Counted from the stretch's first letter, positions 35,285-44,325 are shown. The stretch is DNA of 64,000 nucleotides from Clostridium_AD sp050717515 (GCF_050717515.1 NZ_JBOITL010000039.1:248001-312000), one strand, 5' to 3'. Notes: generated by a model from the letters alone, not told the origin. Made by a program: numbers and translations.

Positions 35285-37042
35285 CTATCTATATCTTTCT
35301 ATAAGTTCCTCAAAATATCTTGCCAGTTCACTTTCTAAATCATCTATTAGTTCTGGTTTATCATTGGGTACATTGTATTTCATTTTATAAAGCTTTTCCA
35401 TTAATTCTTTATTCATAATAACGGAAATTGGTATGGATGCTTTTACTGCCCTACTTCCATTATCATAAAAGGATTCTATAGCTTTAAGCATCTTATATTG
35501 TTTATCTAAAGGTACAAAAGTATCTACAGCATTATAGGCATTTTGTTGAAGGAATGCAATCTTAAGGCATTTAGCTACCTCTATGATAAGCCTTTGTTCG
35601 TCTGGTAGCACATCTTCACCTACCAATTTAACTATCTCTAGAAGCTTATTTTCTTCATATAAAAGCTTAAGCATCTTTGATCTTAAATCCATTACGTCTT
35701 CCGCCACGTTTTCCTCATACCAGTCCTTTAAAAGTGAAGTGTAGCCGCTATAACTAGATAGCCAGTTTATTGCAGGATAATGCCGCGCATAAGCTAATTT
35801 TTTATCAAGACCTAAAAAAGCAGAAACAAATCTTTTAGTGTTTTGAGTGACAGGTTCTGAGAAGTCCCCCCCTGCAGGCGAAACTGCACCAATTACAGTA
35901 ACAGAACCTTCGCTGCCGTTTAAGTTTTCTACGTAGCCTGCTCTCTCATAAAACTCTGCAATTCTAGATGGAAGATAAGCTGGATATCCTTCTTCAGCTG
36001 GCATCTCTTCAAGTCTTCCTGAGATTTCCCGCAGTGCCTCTGCCCATCTTGAAGTTGAGTCTGCCATTATAGCAACATGATATCCCATATCCCTAAAATA
36101 TTCGGCTATTGTAATACCCGTATAAACACTTGCTTCTCTGGCAGCTACCGGCATATTAGATGTATTAGCTATAAGTACAGTCCTATTCATAAGTGGCAGG
36201 TTTGTTCTAGGATCTATAAGTTTCGGGAAATCTTCTAGAACTTCTGTCATTTCGTTTCCTCTTTCTCCACAACCAATATAAACTATAATATCTGCATCAG
36301 ACCATTTGGCAAGTTGATGCTGGGTTATAGTCTTTCCAGTACCAAATCCTCCAGGAATTGCGCAAGTACCGCCTTTTGCTATTGGAAAGAATATGTCTAT
36401 TATTCTTTGTCCTGTGATAAGAGGTTTAAAAATAGTTTTTTTATCTTTTACTGGTCTTGGATTTCTTACAGGCCAATATTGGTAAAGTTTAAGTTCATGA
36501 ATTTTTTCACCTTGTTTTAATTTAACTATTGTGGTTTCTATGTTGTAGTTTCCATTTTCACACACCTGGATTACTGTCCCAAACACCCCTGGTGGAACCA
36601 TTATTTTATGCATAATAGATTCAGTTTCTTGAACACTTGCATATATAAATCCTTCTTTTAATTCATCTCCAAGAGCTACGTTAATATCTACATACCAAAG
36701 TTTTTCTTCATCAAGAGATATTAGACCTATACCCTCAGGTAAAAAGCCATAAGACATTTCATTTATTTTTTCTAGTGGCCTTTCAATCCCATCAAATATA
36801 TTTCCTAGTATTCCTGGTCCCAGTTTAAGAGAAAGAGGACTTCCAGTAGAAATTACAGGTTCACCTATTTTAAGTCCACTAGTTTCTTCGTAAACCTGAA
36901 TAGTTGCGAAGTCGTCTTCCAATATTATGATTTCACCGATGAGCTTTTTATAGCCTACCATAACCATTTCTCTCATTTTAAAGCCCTTCATATGCTCAGC
37001 TTTTATAACTGGACCATTTACTCCCATTATATTTCCTTCCAT
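35285..37042 (-). CDS. atpA: V-type ATPase catalytic subunit A
   Basis: 585-residue catalytic subunit with the P-loop PGGFGTGKTITQHQL, the bulge region typical of A subunits (MVPPGVFGTVIQVCENGNY), and GERGNEMTEVLEDFP. I start at the ATG at 37042 (MEGNIMGVNGPV), six bases after GGGAGG; the upstream in-frame ATG at 37060 lies before that site. Catalyses ATP hydrolysis or synthesis coupled to cation transport. Confidence 0.98.
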   Translation of the reverse strand: MEGNIMGVNGPVIKAEHMKGFKMREMVMVGYKKLIGEIIILEDDFATIQVYEETSGLKIGEPVISTGSPLSLKLGPGILGNIFDGIERPLEKINEMSYGFLPEGIGLISLDEEKLWYVDINVALGDELKEGFIYASVQETESIMHKIMVPPGVFGTVIQVCENGNYNIETTIVKLKQGEKIHELKLYQYWPVRNPRPVKDKKTIFKPLITGQRIIDIFFPIAKGGTCAIPGGFGTGKTITQHQLAKWSDADIIVYIGCGERGNEMTEVLEDFPKLIDPRTNLPLMNRTVLIANTSNMPVAAREASVYTGITIAEYFRDMGYHVAIMADSTSRWAEALREISGRLEEMPAEEGYPAYLPSRIAEFYERAGYVENLNGSEGSVTVIGAVSPAGGDFSEPVTQNTKRFVSAFLGLDKKLAYARHYPAINWLSSYSGYTSLLKDWYEENVAEDVMDLRSKMLKLLYEENKLLEIVKLVGEDVLPDEQRLIIEVAKCLKIAFLQQNAYNAVDTFVPLDKQYKMLKAIESFYDNGSRAVKASIPISVIMNKELMEKLYKMKYNVPNDKPELIDDLESELARYFEELIERYR

Positions 37043-37082
37043 GTTTTTCCTCCCATTCATAAATCAGTGGACATAACAGATG

Positions 37083-37697
37083 TCAATTGGCCCACATTTC
37101 CATAACTCGAAGGCCAATTATTTCCATGCTTTCTTCCAATTTGGAATATAGACTATTATCTATTTTAAATTTCCCTTTAATGTCTTTTAGTATTATGCCA
37201 CCTATAAAGTCTCCCTCTGAAATCTTCATTTCCACATTTCGATCACTGTAATTACTGAGTATCACTGCAATTTCGCTTTGGAATTTCTCATAATCCCTTT
37301 TGAGTACTATAATATAGTACTCTCCACTATCTATTTCCTTTAAAGTATTTTCCAATATACTTAGAAAATAAGGTTTATATTCCGGTAAAGAGACAAATTC
37401 TGCAAGCCTTTGTCCTACATTTTCTAGAGCCTCTTTAATAAGTTTTTCCTTAAGAAATAATATTTCTCTTTGCTTATTAAGCCTTTCTTTTGCCACTATC
37501 CCATTTGCTTTTATATTTGATTTTTTTGCCACTTCTCTTTTAAGATCCCGCCGCATTTCTTCTATCTTTTCTTTTTCCACATTTATTCTTTTTTTAGCCT
37601 CCAAACTGAAGGCTTCTAGCCGTTCTTCTTTTTCGTCATTTACCTTGTCATATATTATTTTAGAAAACAAACTTATCTTATCTTCAATGGTGGTCAT
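37083..37697 (-). CDS. atpE: V-type ATPase subunit E
   Basis: 204-residue peripheral-stalk subunit: a long charged N-terminal helix (EAKKRINVEKEKIEEMRRDL) and a globular C-terminal domain (EIDSGEYYIIVLKRDYEKF, GGIILKDIKGKFKIDNS). The ATG at 37697 lies seven bases after GGAGG. Forms a coiled coil with the H/G-like subunit at 41623-41937. Confidence 0.93.
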   Translation of the reverse strand: MTTIEDKISLFSKIIYDKVNDEKEERLEAFSLEAKKRINVEKEKIEEMRRDLKREVAKKSNIKANGIVAKERLNKQREILFLKEKLIKEALENVGQRLAEFVSLPEYKPYFLSILENTLKEIDSGEYYIIVLKRDYEKFQSEIAVILSNYSDRNVEMKISEGDFIGGIILKDIKGKFKIDNSLYSKLEESMEIIGLRVMEMWAN

Positions 37698-37729
37698 AAC
37701 CAAACCTCCTGCAAATTCTTATGCTCTTA

Positions 37730-38038
37730 TTATAATTTAAGCCCTATAGCCTCTTTAACGTATTTTAATATAGCGTCACTACCCTTGCTCCAACCATGTC
37801 TGTCAGGAATTTCTACCAAAAGAGGTCTTTCCTTTGACAGCTTTATGCTTCTTACCTCATCAGGGATTTTCGCCGCAATTTTCTCTGTTATTATTATTAT
37901 TCCTATTTCCTGGTCTTTTCTTAATTCTTCTATTTTTTTAACTATTTCTTCTTTTTCATGAAGAAGAACGCCTTCTAGTCCTGCCATTTGCATACCTACA
38001 AATGTATCAACATTATCACTTATTAAATAACTTCTCAT
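37730..38038 (-). CDS. atpF: V-type ATPase subunit F
   Basis: 102-residue Rossmann-like central-stalk subunit: MRSYLISDNVDTFVGMQMAG and IGIIIITEKIAAKIPDE are typical. It binds subunit D and may modulate ATPase activity. Between atpK and atpE. Confidence 0.93.
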   Translation of the reverse strand: MRSYLISDNVDTFVGMQMAGLEGVLLHEKEEIVKKIEELRKDQEIGIIIITEKIAAKIPDEVRSIKLSKERPLLVEIPDRHGWSKGSDAILKYVKEAIGLKL

Positions 38039-38057
38039 AAGTCTCTCTCCTAAAAAA

Positions 38058-38483
38058 TTATAATTTTGAAAGTATCATTATAGATATAATAAGTCCATAT
38101 ATAGCAATACCTTCTCCAAGACCAACAAAGATTAGAGTTTTACCAAGTATCTTAGGATCTTCAGATACTGCGCCTAAGGCTGAAGAGCCAACTGCACCTA
38201 CAGCATAGCCTGCACCAATAGTTGCAAGTCCTGTAGAAAGTCCAGCTGCTAAATATCCAAGTCCTGCAGCAGGGTTCGTAGCTACTGCTCCTGCAGCGTG
38301 AGCCACACTTGGAATATTTACTATTAAAGCCCCCGTCATAACTGGAATAAACACCCCTAAATTTATTTTAAGTGCCTTTTTAATTTTTTGTTTTCCTAAA
38401 AGATCTATTTTACTTTGCTGAACAACTCCGTAAGTAATAGTAGCTATAACAACACAAAATGTTAACATTAATAATATAGTCAT
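38058..38483 (-). CDS. atpK: V-type ATPase subunit K (rotor proteolipid)
   Basis: 141 residues with four hydrophobic segments. The C-terminal pair is a classic proteolipid hairpin (GLSTGLATIGAGYAVGAVGS; GLGEGIAIYGLIISIMI) with the ion-binding glutamate at 124. The N-terminal pair (about 1-21 and 43-62) has no second hairpin signature and no glutamate; the segment IPSVAHAAGA resembles a signal-cleavage or linker region. The residue after Glu124 is glycine, not Thr/Ser as in well-studied sodium rings, which hints at proton use; that is tentative. Confidence 0.9.
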   Translation of the reverse strand: MTILLMLTFCVVIATITYGVVQQSKIDLLGKQKIKKALKINLGVFIPVMTGALIVNIPSVAHAAGAVATNPAAGLGYLAAGLSTGLATIGAGYAVGAVGSSALGAVSEDPKILGKTLIFVGLGEGIAIYGLIISIMILSKL

Positions 38484-38564
38484 AATCGTTATTCCTCCTC
38501 AAATGTCAAATGCGCTAACTTGCACACTCGTTAATTTTATACAATAAATACTTTTTTATATGCG

Positions 38565-40532
38565 TTACTTAAGTTCCACCTTCACAGGCTCAAAACTAAC
38601 CCCGCCACCTTCATAATACTTGCTGAATAATTCATAATATTCCAGTCTTAACCCTTGTATAAATACTATGAGCCCTTCAAGGCATATAATTATTACATTT
38701 CCAAGTATTAGTATTAGCACAGATGCAAATCCGCTTTTAGTCATAGATGCCATAGCAGAAAATGCAACAAATAGACCAACATGATTTAAGGCAAAGGCAC
38801 CTACTCTTATAAATGACAGGGTATTAGAAAACATAGATAAAAGCGTTTCTACTACCTCAAAACTTGATTCTATAAAATAATCCTTAGCTCCATTTTCAAA
38901 TAATATTTTTTTACCTAAGATAATATTTGCTAGTGGCTGCTTTAACAATATCAATAATAAAAAGAAAATAAAATATATTATCCAAACAGCTTCCGGTAAT
39001 AATGGTTTTTTATAAACTACAGATACTATTAATGTTAAAACTCCAATATAGAACATAAAACCCGCTAGTCCTTCCTTTCCAAAAAATCCGCGTTCTATAT
39101 CTTTTCGCCTTACACTGTTAGTAATTCCTAATATAAAACCTAAAATAAGGAAACCGCATCCAAATATTATTGCGGCAATTAATATATCATTAATATGATC
39201 CATCGGCCTAATTAGAATAGCTGGAATTACTGTTTCAGAGCCAAATACACTTCCATATAGAAATCCAAATACTATAGAACTTAGCCCGATCCTTTCAAAA
39301 ACTCCGCCTAAATTATTTCTACCTAGCTTGTTCTTAAGTAAAAAACCAGCTAAAAACAATATTAATCCTTGACCTACATCTCCAAACATAGCACCAAACA
39401 TTAATGTATACGTTATCGCCAAAAACATAGTGGGATCGATTTCATCATAACTAGGAACACCGTACATGTAAACCATACTCTCAAAAGGTTTAAACAATTT
39501 ATTGTTTATTAGCATTGTTGGTGGAGTTATATCTTTATTTGTTCTTTCATTAGGATCCTTTTTAATGGTCAATATTCTACCATCAAAACCCGAAAGTAAC
39601 TTATTAAAGTTCGCCATAAAACTTTTAGGTATCCAACCTGAAAGATAAAAAAATTCATTTGTGCAAGCTGCACTTTTTTTTATTTCTCCAGACTTTTGCT
39701 CTAATTCGTAACTGTTTTGAATGTTTTTTATTGTTTTATAATTTTCATCTAGGAAACCATTAAGCTGTTTTTGAATTTCCACTGTAGATTGTTGCACCTC
39801 ATTTATTTCGGCGCGAACTGTCACTGACACGTCCCTTGGAACTCCAGTGTAATGCTCAGGCACTAGAATTTTTTCGCAATTTGCAGATTTAAAAATTCTT
39901 TCCGTCTCTACTATCAAAAGCATTGGAGTAAATGCTATAAATATAACAAAATCCTTTTCCTTATAGACAGATTGGATTACTGAGGGTATATTTTCATAGT
40001 TGGCTTTTATTTTAAGCATGTTTTGCTCTGGCACTTTGTATAATCCCATTTGGAAATTTTTCATATTAGTAATGTCTTCCATAGGAAGCGATACATTCTT
40101 TAAAAATTCTAAGGCCTCATAAGTATTTTTAAGATAATGCTCTTTTTCTTTTAAATCCTCTAGTTCTGTGTTTAAAACCTTATATTTGCCATAGACTTCC
40201 GAAAGCTGTTTTTCCATAGTATCAAAATCAAAAATCATCTCACAAGTGTAATCAAAGCTTTTACCAAAGGTCTTTTCAGCGTCCACAAGTTTCTCAATAT
40301 GTTTTAAACTTATATTATATTCTTTATCATATAAATAAGGCCTTATGTAACTTACATCCATTAAAGCCTCTATATTATCCGTGGAAGTTTTCAGTACAAA
40401 GTCTGATGAGTTTATTTCTTGCAGTGCACTTACCGGTTGCATACAGCCTTCTAGTGCTAACATTTTAGTAAGTTTATCAAAATCTTTAATAGCCCCCACT
40501 AAATTAACCATATGCATTTTTTCTATAGACAC
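38565..40532 (-). CDS. atpI: V-type ATPase subunit I (stator, a-subunit equivalent)
   Basis: 655 residues: a soluble N-terminal half with coiled coils, then about seven membrane helices from about residue 370 (MFLAITYTLMFGAMFGDVGQ, the conserved start). The essential arginine is in the NTLSFIRVGAFALNHVG helix. Starts with GTG at 40532, seven bases after GGAGG. Forms the ion half-channels facing the K ring. Confidence 0.96.
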   Translation of the reverse strand: MSIEKMHMVNLVGAIKDFDKLTKMLALEGCMQPVSALQEINSSDFVLKTSTDNIEALMDVSYIRPYLYDKEYNISLKHIEKLVDAEKTFGKSFDYTCEMIFDFDTMEKQLSEVYGKYKVLNTELEDLKEKEHYLKNTYEALEFLKNVSLPMEDITNMKNFQMGLYKVPEQNMLKIKANYENIPSVIQSVYKEKDFVIFIAFTPMLLIVETERIFKSANCEKILVPEHYTGVPRDVSVTVRAEINEVQQSTVEIQKQLNGFLDENYKTIKNIQNSYELEQKSGEIKKSAACTNEFFYLSGWIPKSFMANFNKLLSGFDGRILTIKKDPNERTNKDITPPTMLINNKLFKPFESMVYMYGVPSYDEIDPTMFLAITYTLMFGAMFGDVGQGLILFLAGFLLKNKLGRNNLGGVFERIGLSSIVFGFLYGSVFGSETVIPAILIRPMDHINDILIAAIIFGCGFLILGFILGITNSVRRKDIERGFFGKEGLAGFMFYIGVLTLIVSVVYKKPLLPEAVWIIYFIFFLLLILLKQPLANIILGKKILFENGAKDYFIESSFEVVETLLSMFSNTLSFIRVGAFALNHVGLFVAFSAMASMTKSGFASVLILILGNVIIICLEGLIVFIQGLRLEYYELFSKYYEGGGVSFEPVKVELK

Positions 40533-40569
40533 AAAATCACCTCCTGCGCTTCTATGTGGTAATTAACAT

Positions 40570-41610
40570 TTACAATGTAACAGAAACATAATTAATACCT
40601 TCATTTATATCCATGTCATATCTTTTTTGTTCTATTATAGATATAATATCTCTTATTTCAATCCTATAAACAATAAGATAACTCATAACCATACTAATAT
40701 TAGTTTTATTTTCTCTAAGAATTTTCTTGAAATATTTTTTTTGAAATTCACGTTCTCGTTTTTCAATGAAATTAGGATCATCCTTTTCATATATTGATGC
40801 ATAGGGCGTTTTTTCTAATATGTTTTTAAATTCTTCTATATTATTTATATAACAAAGTTTTTTAAGTTTTTCCTTTGAAAACTTATGCCCATTATATATA
40901 GTATAGTTAAACAGTTCCTCTGGAGGTATCTTGTAAAAAGTCTTCCCCCTATATATCCAGCCTAAATTTAAAAGGTCTGCTTCAAGGCTCATTATGCTAT
41001 ACACTACTTCTTTATTCTCCTTGTCTAAATGTTTAAGTTCCCGGCGTATGGACGTAAAATAAACAAAATCCAGTTCAGTTTCAATTCTAAACAAACCCTT
41101 AGCACTTGCAATCTTAGCTAAATTCTTTAGGCTCTTATAATATATACTACCTTTTAATCCGTCTATTACCTCTTCTACACTTTTTAAAGCTAATAAGTAA
41201 TCATAATTAATTTTATTTAAGGAACTTCTGGCAATTAGCTTATTATCTATTTCGGCGCGGCTAAATCCTAAATATTTACCCCTTATAATTACTTTTAAAT
41301 CTTCTATTTCCCATCTTACAAATAAAGTTTTTATGAGATTCCTATATTCACCATCAAAATAATTTATAAATTTACTATAAGTACTTATGTAATACTTATG
41401 CAAAATAGTTTCTAAATTACCCCGATGAATCTTCTCTAAGTTGTACCCTTCTAAAAGTTCACCATAGCTAGTTTCCTCTTTTAATAGTTTAAGAGTGCTT
41501 TTGAAGTCTTTACAATTTAGTAATTTGGAGTACTGCTCTCCGCTCAGCATCTTCCCCATCATTGCCTTTACTTTAGTATTTATAGCACTAAACTTAACAA
41601 CACTTCCCAT
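40570..41610 (-). CDS. atpC: V-type ATPase subunit C (d-type)
   Basis: 346-residue helical subunit that connects the central stalk to the rotor ring. Recognised by FSAINTKVKAMMGKMLSGEQ near the start, RWEIEDLKVIIRGKYLG and the C-terminal VYRIEIRDIISIIEQKRY. Lies between the stalk-like gene and atpI. Confidence 0.9.
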   Translation of the reverse strand: MGSVVKFSAINTKVKAMMGKMLSGEQYSKLLNCKDFKSTLKLLKEETSYGELLEGYNLEKIHRGNLETILHKYYISTYSKFINYFDGEYRNLIKTLFVRWEIEDLKVIIRGKYLGFSRAEIDNKLIARSSLNKINYDYLLALKSVEEVIDGLKGSIYYKSLKNLAKIASAKGLFRIETELDFVYFTSIRRELKHLDKENKEVVYSIMSLEADLLNLGWIYRGKTFYKIPPEELFNYTIYNGHKFSKEKLKKLCYINNIEEFKNILEKTPYASIYEKDDPNFIEKREREFQKKYFKKILRENKTNISMVMSYLIVYRIEIRDIISIIEQKRYDMDINEGINYVSVTL

Positions 41611-41622
41611 ATGTTTTCACTC

Positions 41623-41937
41623 CTATAGTGGCTTTATTATTCTATTAAATACTTCCTCTACTATCTGTAATTTATTTATTTGATATTTAGTATTAATATT
41701 ATTTAATCCTTCCTGCTTTTCACTTATTATGTTTTTAGCTCTACCCTCTGCCTCAAGTATTTTTTCATTACTTATAGCATTTTTAATAATTTTAGATTCT
41801 TCTTGAAAGCTGCTCCTCATATCCACAATTGTTTTTTCAAGTTCATCTTGTTTTTCTTTTAGCAGTTCATCAATGCCCTTTCTATATCCTTCAGCATCTT
41901 TGTCTATACTCATTATTTTATTCATTACAAATTCCAA
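41623..41937 (-). CDS. V-type ATPase peripheral-stalk subunit (H/G-like)
   Basis: About 104 residues, nearly all charged helix (KGIDELLKEKQDELEKTIVD; AEGRAKNIISEKQEGLNNIN), the typical composition of archaeal/bacterial V-ATPase H/G stalk subunits. The start is probably the TTG at 41937, seven bases after GGGGG; ATG codons at 41973 (no ribosome binding site) and 41925 are alternatives. First gene of the nine-gene operon. Confidence 0.82.
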   Translation of the reverse strand: MEFVMNKIMSIDKDAEGYRKGIDELLKEKQDELEKTIVDMRSSFQEESKIIKNAISNEKILEAEGRAKNIISEKQEGLNNINTKYQINKLQIVEEVFNRIIKPL

Positions 41938-42010
41938 AGCATCGCCCCCAATATTATTAAAATAACACATCATTAGTTTTTCTATAATAATGAAAAATAA
42001 CCATCCTTTG

Positions 42011-42039
42011 ATTATATTCTCTTTAAATAGTAATGTCGA
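42011..42039 (-). promoter_or_regulatory. probable sigma-A promoter of the V-ATPase operon
   Basis: Minus strand TCGACA (42034-42039), 17-base spacer, TATAAT (42011-42016), about 75 bases upstream of the first gene. A second, poorer TATAAT lies about 45 bases further upstream. Confidence 0.7.
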
Positions 42040-42244
42040 AAGCTATTTTTGACATTATATTAGCATTTAGTAATGAATTTGAGTGTTTTTACAATATATA
42101 ACGTAAATAGCTGACATTACCTGTGTTTATCGCAGAGACTCACATATAAAAACCTTACTTATAAACTATATCTTTTTATTACCTAGGTGATGTAGTATAA
42201 TTAAATACTATTACTAAATAAATTTATTAATCAAGGAGGTAATT

Positions 42245-42526
42245 ATGAAAGATAACATAGAAGAAATTGAAGCTAAACTATTCAACTATCTTTATGAAAA
42301 TAGAGCTGCATCCCCACAAAGCGTAGCAAAAATAAAGTTAGGTATTGATTTAGGTAAGGGTAAGGGTGATCTTAGATTATTTAAGGCATCACTTGACTCA
42401 CTAGTTAATAAGAAATTTATAAAAAAACAAGAGGACAGAGGAAATTATAAAATTAGTGACAATGGAATAGAGCATATCGAAGGAACTAAGGCTATTGTAG
42501 AAACTGAAAATACCCAAGAAACTTAA
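42245..42526 (+). CDS. small winged-helix-like protein
   Basis: 93 residues: MKDNIEEIEAKLFNYLYENR, a helical middle (GDLRLFKASLDSLVNKKFIK) and a wing-like EDRGNYKISDNGIEHIEG. The predicted helix-helix-helix-wing order suggests a DNA-binding fold, but I recognise no family. Strong AAGGAGG upstream and its own terminator. A damaged copy lies at 43505-43629. Confidence 0.7.
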   Translation: MKDNIEEIEAKLFNYLYENRAASPQSVAKIKLGIDLGKGKGDLRLFKASLDSLVNKKFIKKQEDRGNYKISDNGIEHIEGTKAIVETENTQET

Positions 42527-42549
42527 AAAAGAGCCTACGGCTCTTTTTT
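42526..42549. terminator. bidirectional terminator
   Basis: AAAAAGAGCC-TAC-GGCTCTTTTTTT between the convergent winged-helix gene and the LigT-like gene. Both strands have a U-run. Confidence 0.9.
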
Positions 42550-42561
42550 TATATATCCTAT

Positions 42562-43086
42562 TTAAAATTCATATTTTTTACGTAGTATCCAAGTGTTTTC
42601 TTGCCACTCATATATTGATATATTATTAAATTTGCATTGAAAGCTACAGGGTTTAGTATTAACATATTCCCAAAGTTCAGGGTATATATCATTAACTTTT
42701 TTAGATGCAAGGGTTATATGAAAAATCTTGTTTTTGCCATCTTTTTTATCAAAATCAATATAAGTCAATGAATCAATAGTATCAATGAGTTTGTCATGAA
42801 GTTCTTTCCCTTCCTTAGACATCTCCACTTTCATATAAACAACCCGCTGATCAAAGTGGTCATAATTATTGATATCATAAGAAGCACCGCTATTCTCTTT
42901 GCTAAATATCTCTAATGCAATTTCTAAATCACCAATACTTCCTCCATATTCAAAAGGTGCTTTTATGGTAAAGTGTGCAGGCAATTTGGAGGATTTTGCA
43001 CCGAATTTCTCAAATATCTCCTGCCGCAAATTATCATTAAAAACACCCGCTTTTCCATTTACTACACTAACTATTACATATCTCAC
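42562..43086 (-). CDS. 2'-5' RNA ligase / 2H phosphoesterase family protein
   Basis: 174 residues with the two H-x-T/S motifs of the 2H superfamily: HFTIKAPF and HITLASKKV. Members open 2',3'-cyclic phosphates or act as RNA 2'-5' ligases; the substrate here is unknown. Starts at the GTG at 43086 (RYVIVSVVNGKAGVF), eight bases after GGGAG; no ATG with a ribosome binding site is available. Confidence 0.87.
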   Translation of the reverse strand: MRYVIVSVVNGKAGVFNDNLRQEIFEKFGAKSSKLPAHFTIKAPFEYGGSIGDLEIALEIFSKENSGASYDINNYDHFDQRVVYMKVEMSKEGKELHDKLIDTIDSLTYIDFDKKDGKNKIFHITLASKKVNDIYPELWEYVNTKPCSFQCKFNNISIYEWQENTWILRKKYEF

Positions 43087-43195
43087 TTTAATCACTCCCG
43101 AAATATATTTCATATTATTAATTATTTACCATTCTAATAAATATTATAAATCTTTTTATAGATTTAATAAGTATCATCTTATTTTTGCTAAATAA

Positions 43196-43222
43196 AAAAC
43201 GGCCCAGAGAGTATCTAGGCCA
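43196..43222 (-). repeat. terminator-like repeat, copy 1 (partial)
   Basis: Minus strand GGCCTAGATACTCTCTGGGCC followed by GTTTTTTATTT. Shares GGCCTAGATAC and GGGCC-T-run with copies 2 and 3 at 43635 and 44326, but lacks the middle of the stem. Confidence 0.7.
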
Positions 43223-43261
43223 CGTGTAATATCAAATATATAATAGATATATTATACTAGT

Positions 43262-43489
43262 AAAACAGGAAATATTACTATAGATGGTACTGTCATTGGT
43301 TATGATAAAAAAGTTGAAATAACAATAAAGGTTATTTCAACTATAATTTCTATAGCGGATAAGAAAATAGAAATGACAGTTGGTGATGAATATAAACTAC
43401 CTTAAACTTTAAAAGCTAATATGAGTGATGGAACAATACAAGATATTGAAGTAACTTGGGGTTCACAAAAATTAGATAAAAAAAAGTGA
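43262..43489 (+). pseudogene. fragment of a bacterial Ig-like (Big) domain surface protein
   Basis: A plus-strand frame without start codon reads KTGNITIDGTVIGYDKKVEI, then an internal TAA, then TLKANMSDGTIQDIEVTWGS to a TGA. The second part matches the SDGT-x-Q-x-V-x-W core of bacterial Ig-like domains found in clostridial cell-wall proteins. No start, ribosome binding site or signal peptide remains, so this is a relic of a larger surface protein. Confidence 0.7.
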
Positions 43490-43504
43490 GTATAAATGAT
43501 TCAA

Positions 43505-43629
43505 GGAGGTAATTATGAAATATAACATAGAAGAAATTTATAAAAAAACAAGAGGACAGAGGAAATTATAAAATTAATGACAATGGAATAGAGCATATTG
43601 AAGGAACTGAGAATATCCCAGAAAATTAA
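43505..43629 (+). pseudogene. truncated duplicate of the winged-helix gene
   Basis: The AAGGAGGTAATT ribosome binding site, the ATG at 43515 and the first 24 coding bases repeat 42236-42268 almost exactly. The sequence then jumps to the 3' part of that gene. 149 bases are missing, with the 8-base word AAGAAATT at both edges of the deleted segment in the intact gene (42261 and 42410). A second deletion of 18 bases lies near the end. The first deletion shifts the frame, so only about 20 residues could be made. Confidence 0.88.
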
Positions 43630-43634
43630 AAAAA

Positions 43635-43685
43635 GCGGCCTAGATACACAAATTTATGTGTCTAGGCCGCAATATGTCTATTTAA
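43635..43685 (-). terminator. terminator-like repeat, copy 2
   Basis: GCGGCCTAGA(C/T)ACA ... GTATCTAGGCCGC stem at 43635-43670, followed on the minus strand by TTTTTTTAATTTT. The 15 bases before the stem (GACATATT and neighbours) also match copy 3. It ends the frameshifted gene at 43678-44223. Confidence 0.85.
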
Positions 43686-44223
43686 CTGCTTTTAATTTTG
43701 CTATATCATTCCAGTTACTGCTTGTTATAATTTCAACATTTAAAATATCTTTTCTAAGAGCCTCAACATTGCCTTTGATATGAGTGATGTCATTTTGCAT
43801 CTTATCATGCTCTACTGAATTTACGTTTGAATTATGCTCTAATTTTTTTAATATTTGATTGAGGTAGCTGCTTGTATTTTTGACCTGCCATCCAAATTTA
43901 CTGCTTGTATCCGTTTATCACCAGGCTCAAAATATGGACTTTTTATCAGCTTTATACCCAGTTGTTCGCCTTGACTTACAATGGTTTGATTTGTTATATG
44001 TGTAATGGTATCTATATTTTCCGCTTTCAAGCGTAAAGTTCGGATCGGTTGAATGGTAAATATAAGTAGCTGCATCATTAACAACCCACAACTGCCTTCT
44101 TCTAGAAAGGTTTTCTGCTTCAACCCTTAATGGCGTCGCTTCGGTAATAACCCTTTCTTTCCCTACTCGAGTATCTTTACTCCAATAGATCTCAGGCAAA
44201 TCCCTATAATCAAAATTATCCAT
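43678..44223 (-). pseudogene. frameshifted gene of unknown family
   Basis: A clean start (ATG at 44223, GGAGG eight bases upstream) reads MDNFDYRDLPEIYWSKDTRV ... VVNDAATYIYHSTDPNFTL. Coding character then moves to a second frame near 44040 (KAENIDTITHITNQTIVSQG ... DGRSKIQAATS) and to a third near 43860, beside a run of seven A (NQILKKLEHNSN ... IKGNVEALRKDILNVEI ... AKLKAVK, stop at 43678). Together they give one protein of about 180 residues with a helical, coiled-coil-like end, similar in style to phage-encoded accessory proteins. No family recognised. Confidence 0.65.
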
Positions 44224-44325
44224 TACCTTCGCCTCCATAAAACACACTGAGTGCTAGTTACCTGTTATGCTAACAGTCAATGTTGTGCTACAGGTATATG
44301 CATTTAAAAAAATCCAAAATAAAAA

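Noticed and set aside
43848..44247. Two overlapping minus-strand frames (106 and 91 residues) as two genes
   Set aside because: The sensible parts of each are complementary pieces of one protein; better explained as one frameshifted gene (43678-44223).
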